Below are positions 11,862 to 22,416 of a stretch of 64,000 nt of DNA, piece by piece (the first letter of the stretch is position 1; every line of letters begins with the position of its first letter). Where the stretch lies: the NCBI GenBank assembly GCA_008690995.1, contig VRMN01000009.1, forward strand, positions 496,001 to 560,000, in the 5' to 3' direction. A program made the position numbers and the translations under genes. The notes below the pieces were generated by a model. It did not search any database. It worked only from the letters and a program-made list of their open reading frames with translations, and had not been told where the DNA came from. The DNA comes from Porphyridium purpureum (taxonomy: Eukaryota > Rhodophyta > Bangiophyceae > Porphyridiales > Porphyridiaceae).

Positions 11862-12986
11862 TGCCAAAGACACAGCCGACCACGACTCTCGTTCACAATC
11901 CGGCTCGTCGATCCCCACAGCAAGCTCACCACGACCAATGAATCAGCAAATCAAATTAGCATGCACATACACACACACGTGCGTTCGAGCGCTCTCCTCC
12001 CACCACGCCCAACCTCCCTCCCTCCCTCTCCCTCATGCCAATCCGCAAACGCCCTTGCGCATCATCAACCTCCTCGCTTCCTCACGCCCCTTCCACCCAC
12101 ACGGCGCGACCTCCAAATCTTCTCCTCGGCCTGTACCGACCCACACTGTACCTCTTCCATTCTCACATAACTGTACACAATGACTGCGCGCGAACTGTAC
12201 ATCGCACCAACTTTCCGGATTATCGTGCGGCGGTCGATGCGACCGGTCCGAAGCGCAACGCCGCAGCCGCTCGATCACACCCACTGCTGAACATGCAACA
12301 TCGTCCATCTGGCACAGTGGACACACGCTCTGCGTCGAGTCATCTGTGCAGATAAACCTTCTGCACGTTTACAAACATGTTCTTCACGCCCTTCCTACTC
12401 ACCAACACCGCATCGCTGCCACCTACCTACCCACCTATCAACCGCACGTGTCGCAGGTCGCAGCCCACCACCATTCATACCAGTCATCACAACGCCGATA
12501 ATCCGATAACCCGTTTAACCCGGTTAACCGGTGAAGCGATGAGCCGATATCGTGCAGCGCATAGTGAAACCAGCCAGCAAATGCACGCCCGCTGTACCTG
12601 CAGCGGCGTTTTCTGAACCGGTGTGTGTGTGTGTGTGCACTGTACCATATGAGTTCGGTAGAGTACAGTTGTGCGTACAGATTTGACACGCGGTGGTGGA
12701 CGCGCGGCGCTCGTTTTTACTAAGGAAGGACGCGGGAATGCTGATTAGAAGAGGATGAAGGGGGCGTGAGTGTGGTGAAAGGAGAAAGGAAGAGAAGGGG
12801 AAAGGAAGAGGGAGAGGGAGAGGTGTGGCACGAGGTGGGAAGGAAGAGGTGGGGGCGAGGGGAGTTGGGGAAGGGGACTTTGGGGCTGGCTGTATGTAGC
12901 AGGAGTCTGGTGTATGTATTTGCGTGTGTGGATCTGTGGGTGGGGGTGACAACGGCGAAAGGGGAAGAGGGGGAGCTTGGTGACAG
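11862..12986. promoter_or_regulatory. divergent promoter region with two GTAC clusters
   Basis: About 1.1 kb between the beta-rich gene (-) and the Bfr1-like gene (+). The first cluster has GTAC cores at 12133, 12148, 12173 and 12197, the last three in ACTGTAC context. A block rich in overlapping TTTAACC/GGTTAACCGG sequences lies at about 12500-12555. A second cluster has cores at 12642, 12663 and 12675, next to a (TG)n tract (12621-12638). From about 12775 to 12860 the coding strand of the Bfr1-like gene is almost pure purine. I see no gene inside. Confidence 0.5.
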
Positions 12987-14999
12987 ATGCGCGTCATGGA
13001 TGAAACGGAGAAGGAGGTGGGGGAGCGGGGGGTGGGCGGGGGTGAGGGGGACGTGGAGGTGATGGAGGTGGAGGGGAAGGCGGCGGCCGCGGCCGATGTG
13101 GGAGGGGTGAGCGGCGGTCGCGATCCGGGCGTGCCCGCAGTCGCTGGTGGTGAGGGCGCCGAGCACGCGGCGCCGGCAGGGGTTGCTGGGGAGGAGGACG
13201 CCGCGGCGTCGCAAGAAGGGGAGCCAGGAAAGGACAAGAAGGCGCAGAATGATCACCCCGAGGAGCCATTTGTTTTGACGCCCGAAATGGAGGAGCTGCT
13301 GAAGAGGAAGCTGCCCAAAGTGCCCAAGCCCAGCGAGGAGGAGCGCGACAAGGCGTGCGAGGCCCAAAAGGCGATCATTCAAGGGTGCTACGACCGCATC
13401 AACTCGGTCAAGGAATCGTACGAGAAGCGCAGCCAGCTGAGCAGCGGGCAGAAGGAGGCGCACAGCGTGGAGAAGAAAAAGCTGGACGAGTTGTTCACCA
13501 CGCTCAACGCGATGATCGACGAGAAGAAGGCGCTGACCGCACAGATCAACGACCTGAAGGATGCAGATAAGGCGGGCCCGCGGGCCGGCGGAGAGAGAAA
13601 GGGCGATGCCGCCGCGGGCGGGGCAAAGGCAAGCGAGATGGCCCTGATGCGAGGAATCAAAACCAGTGAGGAACTGGAAGCTCGCATCCGGGAGCTGGAG
13701 TACAAGCAATCGAGCCAGACCATGAAGATCACCGAGGAGAAGAAGCTGGTCTCGGACATTGCGTTTCTGAAGCACAAGGGGCGTGTGCTGATCGAGGACG
13801 CGGACAAGCGCCGCACGCAGGCGATGAGCGACAAGGAGGAGCGGCGGAAAAAGCGCGAAGAGTTGGAACAACTGCGCAAGAGCAAGGACACGGAGATCAC
13901 TGAGTTTCAAAAGCATGTGCAGGCGCAGAAGGAAGTGCTAGCAGACCTCAAGGCGAAGCAGAGCGCGGAGCAGGGCGCGATCTCGGGTGAGATCGAACAA
14001 GTCGATCGCGACGCCGAGAGAAAGGCGATCAAGGAAGCCAAGGAGGAGATTGACCGCGTTTGGTCCGAGTTCAAGGCCAAGAAGAACGAGTGGTGGGAAG
14101 CAGAGAAACTGATACGGAAGCAAGCTAATCTGCGACGTCGAGTTGAGCTTGAAAAAACGCGAGCAGAGCGTGAGGCGAAGCGGTTAGCAAGGGAGGAAGA
14201 ACTTGCCAAGTACGGCCCGCCAGACCCGTATTTGGCGGAGAAAACAATGATTGACAACTTGGTAGCATTCCTGTGCTCGTTGGATCCAAGCCTGGGGAGC
14301 GCGATGCGTTCGGAAGCCGCCAGCGAAGGGGCCAAGGCTAAGCCTGAGCTGCGACTTGATGGGCCGAAAACTGGCACGGGGCCCGCAGCGCCCAAGTCCG
14401 ACACTCCGAAAGAAATCAAAGGCAAGCGCATCGGAAAACGCAACGAAGAGGAGGATACGAGCTCGTATACGTTTTTAGCCGCTGGAAGCGGTGGGGCGAA
14501 GAAGAAGGGCAGCAAGTCGAATAAGAACAAGTCTTCGGGCGCCCAGGGCGAGAGCAGCACCAGTGGTAGCGCCGAGGCGGCAGATAGTAAGGTGTCCTTG
14601 TCCATAGAGCAATTCACTGCTTTTCAAAAGGTGGGTGTGAAAGCACCGTCGAAGAGGAGCGAACTTGCGCAGACACTCGAAGCGCTGGAAGGGAAGAAAA
14701 CGTTCTACGACAACGCACCCAGGGATGCGGTATCAGCGGCCAAGAGTCCAGCGATGGTGCAAAAAGTCGCGAATGTGAAGAAGGAATTCGTTCTGGACGA
14801 TTCAGCGCCTATGCTTGGCGCGAATGTTGCGACATCGATGGAGGGACGCGACCCGTCCAAGCCCTCGTTTTCCGATGTCATTCGGAAGGGGAAGACCGGT
14901 GGCTCAGAGCTGGGAGAGGCCATTCCGAATGGCGAGAGCGTGACGGAAGAGCTGGTTGTTAGTGGAGGTGGCTTCGACGTGGTCAGGGAGGATGAATGA
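12987..14999 (+). CDS. Bfr1-like coiled-coil protein (nuclear segregation / mRNP-associated)
   Basis: 670 residues. After an Ala/Gly/Glu-rich N-terminus, residues about 90-420 are long charged coiled coil containing the Bfr1 family block (ARIRELEYKQSS, then TEEKKLVSDIAFLK). Yeast Bfr1 is an ER- and polysome-associated RNA-binding protein, also linked to ploidy control and secretion. The family is found from fungi to plants. The C-terminal third is low-complexity, Ser/Lys/Glu-rich, with KKKGSKSNKNKS near residue 510. ATGs at 12987 and 12996 are both possible starts. A long purine-rich leader precedes the gene. The Bfr1 assignment rests on the coiled-coil block and is moderately sure. Confidence 0.78.
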   Translation: MRVMDETEKEVGERGVGGGEGDVEVMEVEGKAAAAADVGGVSGGRDPGVPAVAGGEGAEHAAPAGVAGEEDAAASQEGEPGKDKKAQNDHPEEPFVLTPEMEELLKRKLPKVPKPSEEERDKACEAQKAIIQGCYDRINSVKESYEKRSQLSSGQKEAHSVEKKKLDELFTTLNAMIDEKKALTAQINDLKDADKAGPRAGGERKGDAAAGGAKASEMALMRGIKTSEELEARIRELEYKQSSQTMKITEEKKLVSDIAFLKHKGRVLIEDADKRRTQAMSDKEERRKKREELEQLRKSKDTEITEFQKHVQAQKEVLADLKAKQSAEQGAISGEIEQVDRDAERKAIKEAKEEIDRVWSEFKAKKNEWWEAEKLIRKQANLRRRVELEKTRAEREAKRLAREEELAKYGPPDPYLAEKTMIDNLVAFLCSLDPSLGSAMRSEAASEGAKAKPELRLDGPKTGTGPAAPKSDTPKEIKGKRIGKRNEEEDTSSYTFLAAGSGGAKKKGSKSNKNKSSGAQGESSTSGSAEAADSKVSLSIEQFTAFQKVGVKAPSKRSELAQTLEALEGKKTFYDNAPRDAVSAAKSPAMVQKVANVKKEFVLDDSAPMLGANVATSMEGRDPSKPSFSDVIRKGKTGGSELGEAIPNGESVTEELVVSGGGFDVVREDE

Positions 15000-15118
15000 G
15001 TGGACGGCAGTACTGTACTAAGCTGAAGTGCCCCTTGTTTTGCCCTCTTTCTTCACGTAAGTTGGAATGGAACAAGAGAGAGGGCACCGTAACAGTATTA
15101 AACATACAAAGCAGACAG

Positions 15119-17584
15119 TTAACGGCTGATGAGTTCGTGTAGGAAAGTGTTCCCGGTGATGATAGCTGAAGTCGCGATAATCACTTGCGTTGAAGGTGAG
15201 CTTGCTGAATGCCATCGAATGGTTGAAGCCTCAGCCCTGCACACACCACCGACAAACGCAACAACCCAGATATCCGGAGCGCGCGATGACTTCTCGTGCT
15301 CTGTTTGCTGAGGCGGAAGCAACTCAGAAGGTACGGATGACTGCTGCAACTGCTCAGACTGCTCATGCGTGTGCATTGTATGGCCACGGGGCAAAAGTTG
15401 CTCGGAAGCCAAATGCGGAAGCTTGTTCCAGCCCTGTGCAGAAAGACCGGCTTCGACAAGGCGGAATGTTAAAGGAATGTATCCCGAGTAGCACCCGGCC
15501 ACCTTCTGCTCTGCTTCGGCTGCTGATGACACAATTACTTTACCAGCCACCCGGTCTTGGTGGAGCTCTGCGCTCCCCATTGAGACAGAGTCCGGCGGCT
15601 CATACTCGGAGAGCAGTTTTAGTGCCGCTCGTGCGACTTGCCAGTTGTACGCGACTACAGAACCGCTTTCAATGCGCAATGCCATATCGCCCCCGCGATG
15701 TTGCTTGCTAGCTTCTGCTTTCCACGATTGCTGCGCCCAAAGCGACGAAATGGTTGCTGCGAGCAGATTCACGTCCGAACCGAAAACGTGTTGCGACCGC
15801 CACAGCAGCATAGATCGCTCGAGCACGTGAAGTGCGTTCTGCGTGCGCTGTGCGCCGTACACCGATGCGAGCTCTGTGTAAAGGTTCGCGTACTTGTCCA
15901 TGGAGATGCCTCCGTTGCAGCAGCTCCACAGCGCGAGGATGCGAAGGACTGCTAGCATGGGGCGCTTCTGCCCGATAGCATCCAAGACGAAGGTTTCGAA
16001 CTGAGATGTAATTGAACCCTTCAGCAACGCCCGCTCGCTCTCGTGCCGCTCTTTGAACGTGCGTGACTGGAATGTGCGCGCGGATATCTCTGCCGCCAGT
16101 GCTGTGTGCACCGACACCGATTTATGCTGCAGCTGGTACTGCCTCAAATTCAATAAATACGACTTCATTTCCCTCATTTCGGCCACTTGGTCCGGTTTGG
16201 CGCGGTAGTAGTCTCGCACGCTACTCGCAAACAGGCCAAGCGTCTTTGTCGCCACGCTCAGGTTCAAGTCGCGCAACTGCCCGAAAATACGGTCTGTCTC
16301 GGAACACAAGCGCTTGCGCAGCGTCATGGGCAACCCTTGCACTGCATGCTGCGGCCGACTGATTGGCGAGGTTGAGGATGAGATTGCCCCGATGCCCGTC
16401 GACAATGGTGACGTCGATAACGACGGCGGCGACGACGAAAGAGGCAGCGAGCTTCCTTCCAAGGCTTGCCCAATCATCACTGCTGACTCGCTCTGCAGCC
16501 GTGTGAGAGGAATGTCGAGCATGTCGTTTTGTATCCCAAAAACTTCGTCTAGTAATCCCTCATATGTCCACTGTGTGACAAGAGGGGTCACTGGATCCAC
16601 GCCGCGATCGATGACAATCAATCCGGCACGTTTTCTTCCGCTCGGGCCGTGAGCTTCAGTGCCTCTCCAAGGATGGCGATGAGCAAAGTCTTGAGAGCAC
16701 GAGAAACAGGCCACGCTGCGCTCCTGTGCTTCAAACTCGGGCAAGAACTTCTTCTCCTCGAGCAGCTTGTCACACACCGCGGCGGCCTGACTACCTGCTG
16801 ACCTTATGACACGGAAGTCCAGCTCCAAACTCAATTCTAGTTCCGCAAGCGACTCGGCAAAGTACGTCACATATCGCGTGTCGCAGGATACATGGAGGTC
16901 GTGGTACATGCCCGGGAGGTCCAGGGTGAGCAGGTCAGACTCGATCGGCCAGAACATGCAGCGCAAAGGAATGCATCGAATATATTCCGATACACGCTCG
17001 CTTTCAAAGATGCTTTGCGTCAGCACGGACGCTCCACATACCAGCACCACTTCAAATTGAACCACGCTCTGCGGCGCTGTCGGCAGCTTGGTCTGCGCTT
17101 GCTGTTGGCGCTTGAGCAGCGCGCGAATATTCTCAGCGACCAGCTTGGCCGGCGCCACCTTGTGCGCAGAAATCACAAAAACAATGCGCGTCCGACTCGC
17201 GGAGCTCGACGCGCTCAAGCTGGCTCCCAGCGCTTCGTGCCCCAAGCCGGGCGCGGATGCGCTGCTCCACAGCTCTTCCATCTGGTCTGCTTTCCGGAGC
17301 ACGTGCAGATCCACGACGTCCAGCTCCGTCTTGCGCTCCCAAATCGCCGCAATCCGCACATTCGCGCGCGCGCGGTTCTCCAGCGCGGCCGCAGTGGCGC
17401 TGACGCCACGAGCGCTCGACGCATCTTCCCAGAGCCCGCACGGCTGCTGCTGCTGCTGCTGCTGCGCGTGCGCCGAGTCCAACAAGCCATGTTCTACGAC
17501 CACGCGTTTCGGCCCTGCGGGCATTTGCCCGAACGCACGCTGCAACTCACCATGGAACCGCTCCGCGACCCGCCGAACATCCAT
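15119..17584 (-). CDS. Vps33-like Sec1/Munc18 protein (HOPS/CORVET subunit)
   Basis: SM-family protein that binds SNAREs and drives fusion at endosomes and the vacuole as part of HOPS/CORVET. The signature block VIDRGVDPVTPLVTQWTYEG followed by LLDEVFGI is characteristic of Vps33, and the C-terminus holds the expected GGVCRAE...TSAIITGN block near the end. At 821 residues it is about 200 longer than usual; extra length comes from Ser-rich and poly-Gln loops (a CTG/CAG run at about 17444-17463 encodes seven Gln). The frame is open to 17788, but the peptide from MDVRRVAERFHGEL (17584) starts the domain, and GTAC boxes plus a telo-box lie between 17646 and 17723, so 17584 is chosen. Confidence 0.9.
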   Translation of the reverse strand: MDVRRVAERFHGELQRAFGQMPAGPKRVVVEHGLLDSAHAQQQQQQQPCGLWEDASSARGVSATAAALENRARANVRIAAIWERKTELDVVDLHVLRKADQMEELWSSASAPGLGHEALGASLSASSSASRTRIVFVISAHKVAPAKLVAENIRALLKRQQQAQTKLPTAPQSVVQFEVVLVCGASVLTQSIFESERVSEYIRCIPLRCMFWPIESDLLTLDLPGMYHDLHVSCDTRYVTYFAESLAELELSLELDFRVIRSAGSQAAAVCDKLLEEKKFLPEFEAQERSVACFSCSQDFAHRHPWRGTEAHGPSGRKRAGLIVIDRGVDPVTPLVTQWTYEGLLDEVFGIQNDMLDIPLTRLQSESAVMIGQALEGSSLPLSSSPPSLSTSPLSTGIGAISSSTSPISRPQHAVQGLPMTLRKRLCSETDRIFGQLRDLNLSVATKTLGLFASSVRDYYRAKPDQVAEMREMKSYLLNLRQYQLQHKSVSVHTALAAEISARTFQSRTFKERHESERALLKGSITSQFETFVLDAIGQKRPMLAVLRILALWSCCNGGISMDKYANLYTELASVYGAQRTQNALHVLERSMLLWRSQHVFGSDVNLLAATISSLWAQQSWKAEASKQHRGGDMALRIESGSVVAYNWQVARAALKLLSEYEPPDSVSMGSAELHQDRVAGKVIVSSAAEAEQKVAGCYSGYIPLTFRLVEAGLSAQGWNKLPHLASEQLLPRGHTMHTHEQSEQLQQSSVPSELLPPQQTEHEKSSRAPDIWVVAFVGGVCRAEASTIRWHSASSPSTQVIIATSAIITGNTFLHELISR

Positions 17585-18391
17585 GCCATCCTCTGCCTCT
17601 TTCCCTCTTCTGCCGCCCTCGCACCTTCCCAACTCGCCCGCAGAAAAAACCCTAACGCCATTGCACTGTACGTACTGTACTCCACTCATCGGCAACAAGT
17701 ACAGCTCCCAGCAGCGGGTGTACAGTGTCGTCGGAAATGGCGCAACGCCCAATGGCCGATCGCCAAACCCAAGAACCGACAAGCACACTCACCGCCACGT
17801 CAAGCGTCTGACTTTTTTCTTCTTCTTCTTCCCAGCTGACACTCGACCCACGCACACTGCCACGAAAGCCATCCGCAGCGTCGAGCTGCATGCGCTAAAA
17901 CGACTTCTCGCAGCTTCTCTTACCGCGCTGACCAACCTTCGCCAGCAGCCAACATCACCGGCTAGCGTGATGAAGACCAAGTGCTTATCGGAGAACAGTT
18001 GACGGGCCATCAAGAATCGGTGAGCCGTTAACCGATCTGCAAAAGATGAAAGCGCATGGGTGCGAGCTGTACCATAGTGTATGTGGAGATGTACCTCTCC
18101 GAAGGTTCTAGGGTGTGGCGCTACCGAGTCGGTACTGCGATTCGCGGTTTGCAGTGAGTGCGCGGCGGTATAAGTAAAAATGGGGTGTTTAGGTATGAGA
18201 CGTGCGAGTGCGGTTGAACGAGACGCGGCGGGGGCGAGCAAGTGATTGAAGAGACAGCACGAAGACGGAGAGAGAGGGGAGAGACAGAGAGCGAGCGAGC
18301 GAGAGGCTTAGCAAGGGCGAAGGATTGTGGGGAGGAGGAGGGTAAGTAGGGGTTGTGGTTGGAGGAGCAGGGGGTGGGGCAGGCGGTGAAG
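17585..18391. promoter_or_regulatory. divergent promoter region of Vps33 and Hsp110
   Basis: 807 bp between divergent starts. On the Vps33 side there is a telo-box-like AAAACCCTAACG (17646-17657) and five GTAC cores at 17668, 17672, 17677, 17699 and 17720. On the Hsp110 side there is a GTTAACCGAT box (about 18027-18036), GTAC cores at 18069 and 18091, a second telo-box-like TTCTAGGGT (18106-18114), a possible TATA (TATAAG near 18170), then a purine-rich leader (about 18250-18350). No heat-shock element array (nGAAn repeats) is obvious. Confidence 0.55.
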
Positions 18392-21061
18392 ATGGCGAGC
18401 GCGGCTGCGGCATGCGGGATCGACTTTGGGAACAAGAACTGCGTGATTGCGCTGGCGCGGAAGGGCGGCGTGGACATCGCGGCAAATGAAGTGAGCAACC
18501 GCGCCACGCCGCTGATGGTCGGCTTTGCCGGCGCGCAGCGCCACTTGGGCGAGGCCGCGGCGAACTTTAGCATGCAGAATTTCAGGAATACCGTCACAGA
18601 TCTCAAGCGGTTTCTGGGGCTGCGCATGGGCGACCCGGTGCTCGAGGCGGAGCGGAAGCGCGTCATGTATGATGTGGATGCGTTCGTGGACGACGATGCT
18701 GTGGTCAGCGAAATGGACGAGGAGCACCAGGTAAAGAGACTCTCGGGTGCCAGAGTCATGTACGGCGAGAATGGCGGCGAGTCTACCGTGTTTTCGTATG
18801 AAGCCCTGGTCGCGATGATGCTGCATCGGCTACTAGAGACCGCGAACGAGGAGAACGGCTCTCCGGTGTCTGACATTGTGATTTCCGTGCCCGGGTACTA
18901 CACAGATATCCAAAGACGCGCCATGCTCGACGCGTGCCGCATCGCAGACATCCGTGTGCTCAGGCTGATGAATGAGCACGCTGCCGTTGCGCTGTCGTAC
19001 GGCATCTTCCGCACCCGCGAGCTTCCGGACAAGGAGCCAGTGAATGTCGCCTTTGTGGATATGGGCCAGAGCCAAACCACAGTCACAATAGCGTCGTTTT
19101 TGAACACAGGCGCGACCGTAAAGTCGGTTTCGTTCGATCCGTTCCTGGGCGGCCGGAACTATGAGGACCTCCTTGTCGATTTCTTCTGTGAAGATTTCAA
19201 AGCCAAGTACAACCTTGACGTCGCGGCGTCGAAAAAGCCGCTGCTCCGTATTCAGAAAGAGGTGGAAAAGATCAAGAAGATTTTATCTGCGAATCAAATC
19301 GCCAATCTGAGCATCGAGTGTCTCATGGATGACACAGATGTGCGCTCACCTATTACGCGCGAGCAGTTTGAGGCCATGTGCATCCCGCTGAACGAGAGAC
19401 TTGCGGAGATTTGCAGAAGCGCCGTTGTAAGCTCGGGACTGGACTTGAGCCACATTCATTCGGTTGAAATGGTCGGCGGCGGTACGCGTGTACCATCGGT
19501 CATCGCTGCGATTGAAACGGCATTCTCGCGCGCGCCCATGCGCACGCTAAACGCGGACGAATGCATCGCGCGCGGTTGCGCGCTTCAGGCGGCCATTTTA
19601 TCACCCGCCTTCCGGGTGCGCGATTACGCGCTGCATGATGTCAGCCCGTACGCTGTGCAAATCGTCAGAAAAGCGCCCGGTGCGAGCGACCAGGACGGCG
19701 AGTGCATCAATGTCATTGACAAGTTTTGCCCGCAGCCAGCGCTCAAAGCGCTCTCTTTTGCAAACACGGGCCCGCTTTGTCTGATCACGCAGTACAAGGA
19801 TTCGCTCATGAGCGATCGCTTCTTTGCGGATTACTTTGTCGATGTGGAGAAGCCCGTGGACAGCACCCCGTCCAAGGTCCGCATCAAGATCCGGCTCGAC
19901 GGAAACGGATGCATTCAAGTGGCATCAGCGCAGGAGATCCGGGAGATTGAAGTAGAGGAACCGGTGCAGCAGGCAGTGCCCCCCGCGGACGCCGCCAAGG
20001 ACGCACCAAAAATGGACGAACCCAAAGCAGAAGGGACGGGCGAGGCTCCCACACAGCCGAACGGAACAGCCAATGGTCCTACAACCGATGGCGGCAGCAC
20101 AGGAGAAGGCGCTCCTGATGCATCAAGCGCAGGGGTGTCGGAGGCTGACGCCGCGGCAGCTGCGATGGAAAGGGAAGCCGAAGCTGAGAAGGTGACCGCA
20201 ACTCCCCCCACCAAGAAAGTGAAAAAGTCGAAAGCCACGGATCTTGTCGTGCGCCGAGGCCGCATTGGGCTGGCAATGAGTGACTTTGCCCTGCGGAAGG
20301 CCACCGAAGATGAGGCTAGTATGCGTGCCGCCGATAAGTATATTCGCGAGCGTCAGGATGCGATGAATGCCCTAGAGTCGTTCGTTTATGATATGAGGTC
20401 GCGACTGGAAGAGTATGGTGATTTGCATGCTTTCGCAGACGATCACACTCGCGCCAACCTCGCCAAGGCATTTGAAGAGACAGAGAACTGGCTGTATTCT
20501 GAAGAAGCGGATACTGCTGTGAAGTCTGTGTTTGTGGCCAAGCGAGACACGCTTGTGGCGCAGTGTGCGCCAATCCTTTACCGCAAGACAGAGGCTGACC
20601 AACGCCCCATTTTGCTTCGGGACGCGTCGGCCGCGTGCGAGAAGTTTAAAGTCATTGCCGTGCCGAACATGCTTTACGAGCATCTCAGCGAGGAGGAAAA
20701 AATGACCGTGATCCGCGCCGTCGAGGATTTCGAGCAGTGGGTGCGAGGCCTCGAAGCGCAGCAGGCCACGATGAGCAATCTGCAGGACCCCGTCCTTACT
20801 TCGCATGAGGTTCGTGGTCGCATCGCTGGCCTGGAGGCCAAATGTCGGCCCATCATGACAAAGCCGAAGCCGGCGCCGCCCAAGGTTGAAGAGCCTGCGC
20901 CAGCACCACCGACGGATGGCAGTGATGAGGCGATGAAGGACGACGACGAGCCTGCAGCAGCGCCCGGCTCGGCGCCGGCCGATAGTGGCGATGCGCCCAT
21001 GGAGACCGAGGAACCTCCAAAGCCGGAAAACCAAGACGCTGAAAACCCCATGGAGATATAA
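18392..21061 (+). CDS. Hsp110-type Hsp70 superfamily chaperone (nucleotide exchange factor)
   Basis: 889 residues. The N-terminal actin-fold ATPase starts at once (CGIDFGNKNCVIALAR), with the phosphate-2 region VNVAFVDMGQSQTTV and the adenosine loop EMVGGGTRVPSV. Long acidic insertion in the substrate-binding region (about 545-625, Pro/Ala/Glu/Thr-rich) and extended C-terminal helical domain distinguish Hsp110 from Hsp70. It acts as a cytosolic exchange factor for Hsp70 and as a holdase. The C-terminus lacks an EEVD or ER-retention signal and ends in an acidic Pro/Ala/Glu tail. The frame opens at 18353 with a non-ATG codon; 18392 is the first ATG and starts two residues before the alanine run leading into the fold. 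Confidence 0.94.
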   Translation: MASAAAACGIDFGNKNCVIALARKGGVDIAANEVSNRATPLMVGFAGAQRHLGEAAANFSMQNFRNTVTDLKRFLGLRMGDPVLEAERKRVMYDVDAFVDDDAVVSEMDEEHQVKRLSGARVMYGENGGESTVFSYEALVAMMLHRLLETANEENGSPVSDIVISVPGYYTDIQRRAMLDACRIADIRVLRLMNEHAAVALSYGIFRTRELPDKEPVNVAFVDMGQSQTTVTIASFLNTGATVKSVSFDPFLGGRNYEDLLVDFFCEDFKAKYNLDVAASKKPLLRIQKEVEKIKKILSANQIANLSIECLMDDTDVRSPITREQFEAMCIPLNERLAEICRSAVVSSGLDLSHIHSVEMVGGGTRVPSVIAAIETAFSRAPMRTLNADECIARGCALQAAILSPAFRVRDYALHDVSPYAVQIVRKAPGASDQDGECINVIDKFCPQPALKALSFANTGPLCLITQYKDSLMSDRFFADYFVDVEKPVDSTPSKVRIKIRLDGNGCIQVASAQEIREIEVEEPVQQAVPPADAAKDAPKMDEPKAEGTGEAPTQPNGTANGPTTDGGSTGEGAPDASSAGVSEADAAAAAMEREAEAEKVTATPPTKKVKKSKATDLVVRRGRIGLAMSDFALRKATEDEASMRAADKYIRERQDAMNALESFVYDMRSRLEEYGDLHAFADDHTRANLAKAFEETENWLYSEEADTAVKSVFVAKRDTLVAQCAPILYRKTEADQRPILLRDASAACEKFKVIAVPNMLYEHLSEEEKMTVIRAVEDFEQWVRGLEAQQATMSNLQDPVLTSHEVRGRIAGLEAKCRPIMTKPKPAPPKVEEPAPAPPTDGSDEAMKDDDEPAAAPGSAPADSGDAPMETEEPPKPENQDAENPMEI

Positions 21062-21223
21062 GGCCCTGTACGTGACATGTAGAAGCAGATGTTTTACTTT
21101 ACGAAAAGTCGGTGCGACTGGTCGAAAAACGAGTCTTAACAGCGACCAGGAAACAATACCTCCCGATGCACCCCCACCCTTCTCTTGTGAGCCACCCCAG
21201 GGGCTCAACCGTGCTCAGACTAA

Positions 21224-22147
21224 TCATGCGAACGCGGGCTTTTCTTCCAGTAGCTTTTCGATTTCGGGCTGCACGCGTTCGAGTTCCTCTGGTCCCGGTA
21301 TTTCCAAGTCTCCCGGGTGTGCCAAACTCTCCTTGGCAATCACAATCACGTTATCCGAAGATCGGCAGATGAGATACTTTTCGCGATCCGGTCCAAACTC
21401 AAACTCCTCCAAGATCTCTGCCATTTCGGCCTCCCCGTCGTCCTCGTGGTTACAAAACTCGTCATGCACGTGGCCATCCTCGTCCGCGCCATCGTCCGCG
21501 TCCTCGTCCTCATTGCCCGCATCTATGAACGACGACGCACCGCTGCTGTCGTCCTGCGCGTCGTCCATGTCCTCGTCCCAGTCGGTGTCCAGGCTCGGTT
21601 CATTGCGCACGCCTGCAAGCGTCAGCACCGCGGCAGTGTCCGCTAGCGTCAAGTTTGCCCGTTCCATCATCACTCGATGTGCCTCTGGAAGCAATTTCTG
21701 CAGTTCAGGCCCGTCGTCAACCACGACGAAATAGGTCTCGTCCTCGTCGTCTGCGACATCCTCCCTGACGAGCACCACGGGCTGGTCACGAGGTGCACAG
21801 ATGTAGTACACGTCACCCTGGAGCTCGAGCTTTTCCATCACAATCGCAGGCAGGCTACGCGTACCCGGTGCGCTCTCGTGCACCACGACTTCGATCAGTT
21901 CGTCGGCTTCACCATCAAACGACTCTACGTCGTCCACAGCAGTGGCAGCAGCCACCGTCACGACACTGCGGCCAGGTGTCGAGCGCGGTGTGACCGCACG
22001 AGCGTCAAACACAACGCAGCGTCTCCCCACCACGTGCGCGTTCCGCGCGGCTGCCGCGAGAACAGGATTGGCGGTCTGCTTTGCGCCACACTTAGACACG
22101 CCACCAGCCAGTGCACATTGTGCGACGCCGGCAACAAGGAAGGCCAT
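21224..22147 (-). CDS. DUF3727-like protein, probably plastid
   Basis: 307 residues. The N-terminus (MAFLVAGVAQCALAGG...) is Ala/Arg/Val-rich and lacks acidic residues for about 60 positions, as expected for a plastid transit peptide. The mature part contains two related beta-rich segments: one with VMEKLELQGDVYYICAPRDQPVVLVRE and one with FGPDREKYLICRSSDNVIVIAKE, separated by a very acidic Asp/Glu linker. This two-part layout fits the DUF3727/DUF1292 proteins of cyanobacteria and plastids, whose function is unknown. The frame runs up to 22438, but the upstream part is low-complexity and includes a poly(A)/poly(T) run at 22217-22230, so 22147 is the likely start. Confidence 0.65.
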   Translation of the reverse strand: MAFLVAGVAQCALAGGVSKCGAKQTANPVLAAAARNAHVVGRRCVVFDARAVTPRSTPGRSVVTVAAATAVDDVESFDGEADELIEVVVHESAPGTRSLPAIVMEKLELQGDVYYICAPRDQPVVLVREDVADDEDETYFVVVDDGPELQKLLPEAHRVMMERANLTLADTAAVLTLAGVRNEPSLDTDWDEDMDDAQDDSSGASSFIDAGNEDEDADDGADEDGHVHDEFCNHEDDGEAEMAEILEEFEFGPDREKYLICRSSDNVIVIAKESLAHPGDLEIPGPEELERVQPEIEKLLEEKPAFA

Positions 22148-22416
22148 CTTGTGAAGCCTCTCGTCGTCGCTTGATTCGCATCCGCCGCCACCGGATTCAG
22201 TCGGAAAAGATAAAGAAAAAAAAAAAAAATTATACCACGACGGAATCCTGTGTACCGGCGTTCTGGGCAAAAGGTCGAGATTGTGTGAGTGATGGCTCGG
22301 AGATGTCTGCTGGGTGTGGAGACGTGGTTTGGTGTGTAGTCTGTCATGACTAGGCAGCTTCTCACGCCCCACTTTACGGAGAGAAAAGACAGAATCCAGC
22401 TCGAGCCAACTCGGTT
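22148..22416. promoter_or_regulatory. short upstream region of the DUF3727-like gene
   Basis: 269 bp between the DUF3727-like ATG and the stop of the FkbM gene, both on the minus strand. It contains a 14-base A run (about 22217-22230; poly-T on the coding strand) and no GTAC cluster, unlike most promoters here. A read-through or dicistronic transcript with the FkbM gene is conceivable but there is room for a separate promoter. Confidence 0.35.

Noticed and set aside
12720-13916. 398-codon minus-strand frame over the Bfr1-like start
   Set aside because: Leu/Pro/Ser-rich antisense product of the coiled-coil codons and the purine leader; no domain.
16892-17839. Long + strand open frames over the Vps33 gene
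   Set aside because: Antisense shadows of Vps33, including the poly-Gln region read as poly-Leu/Cys.
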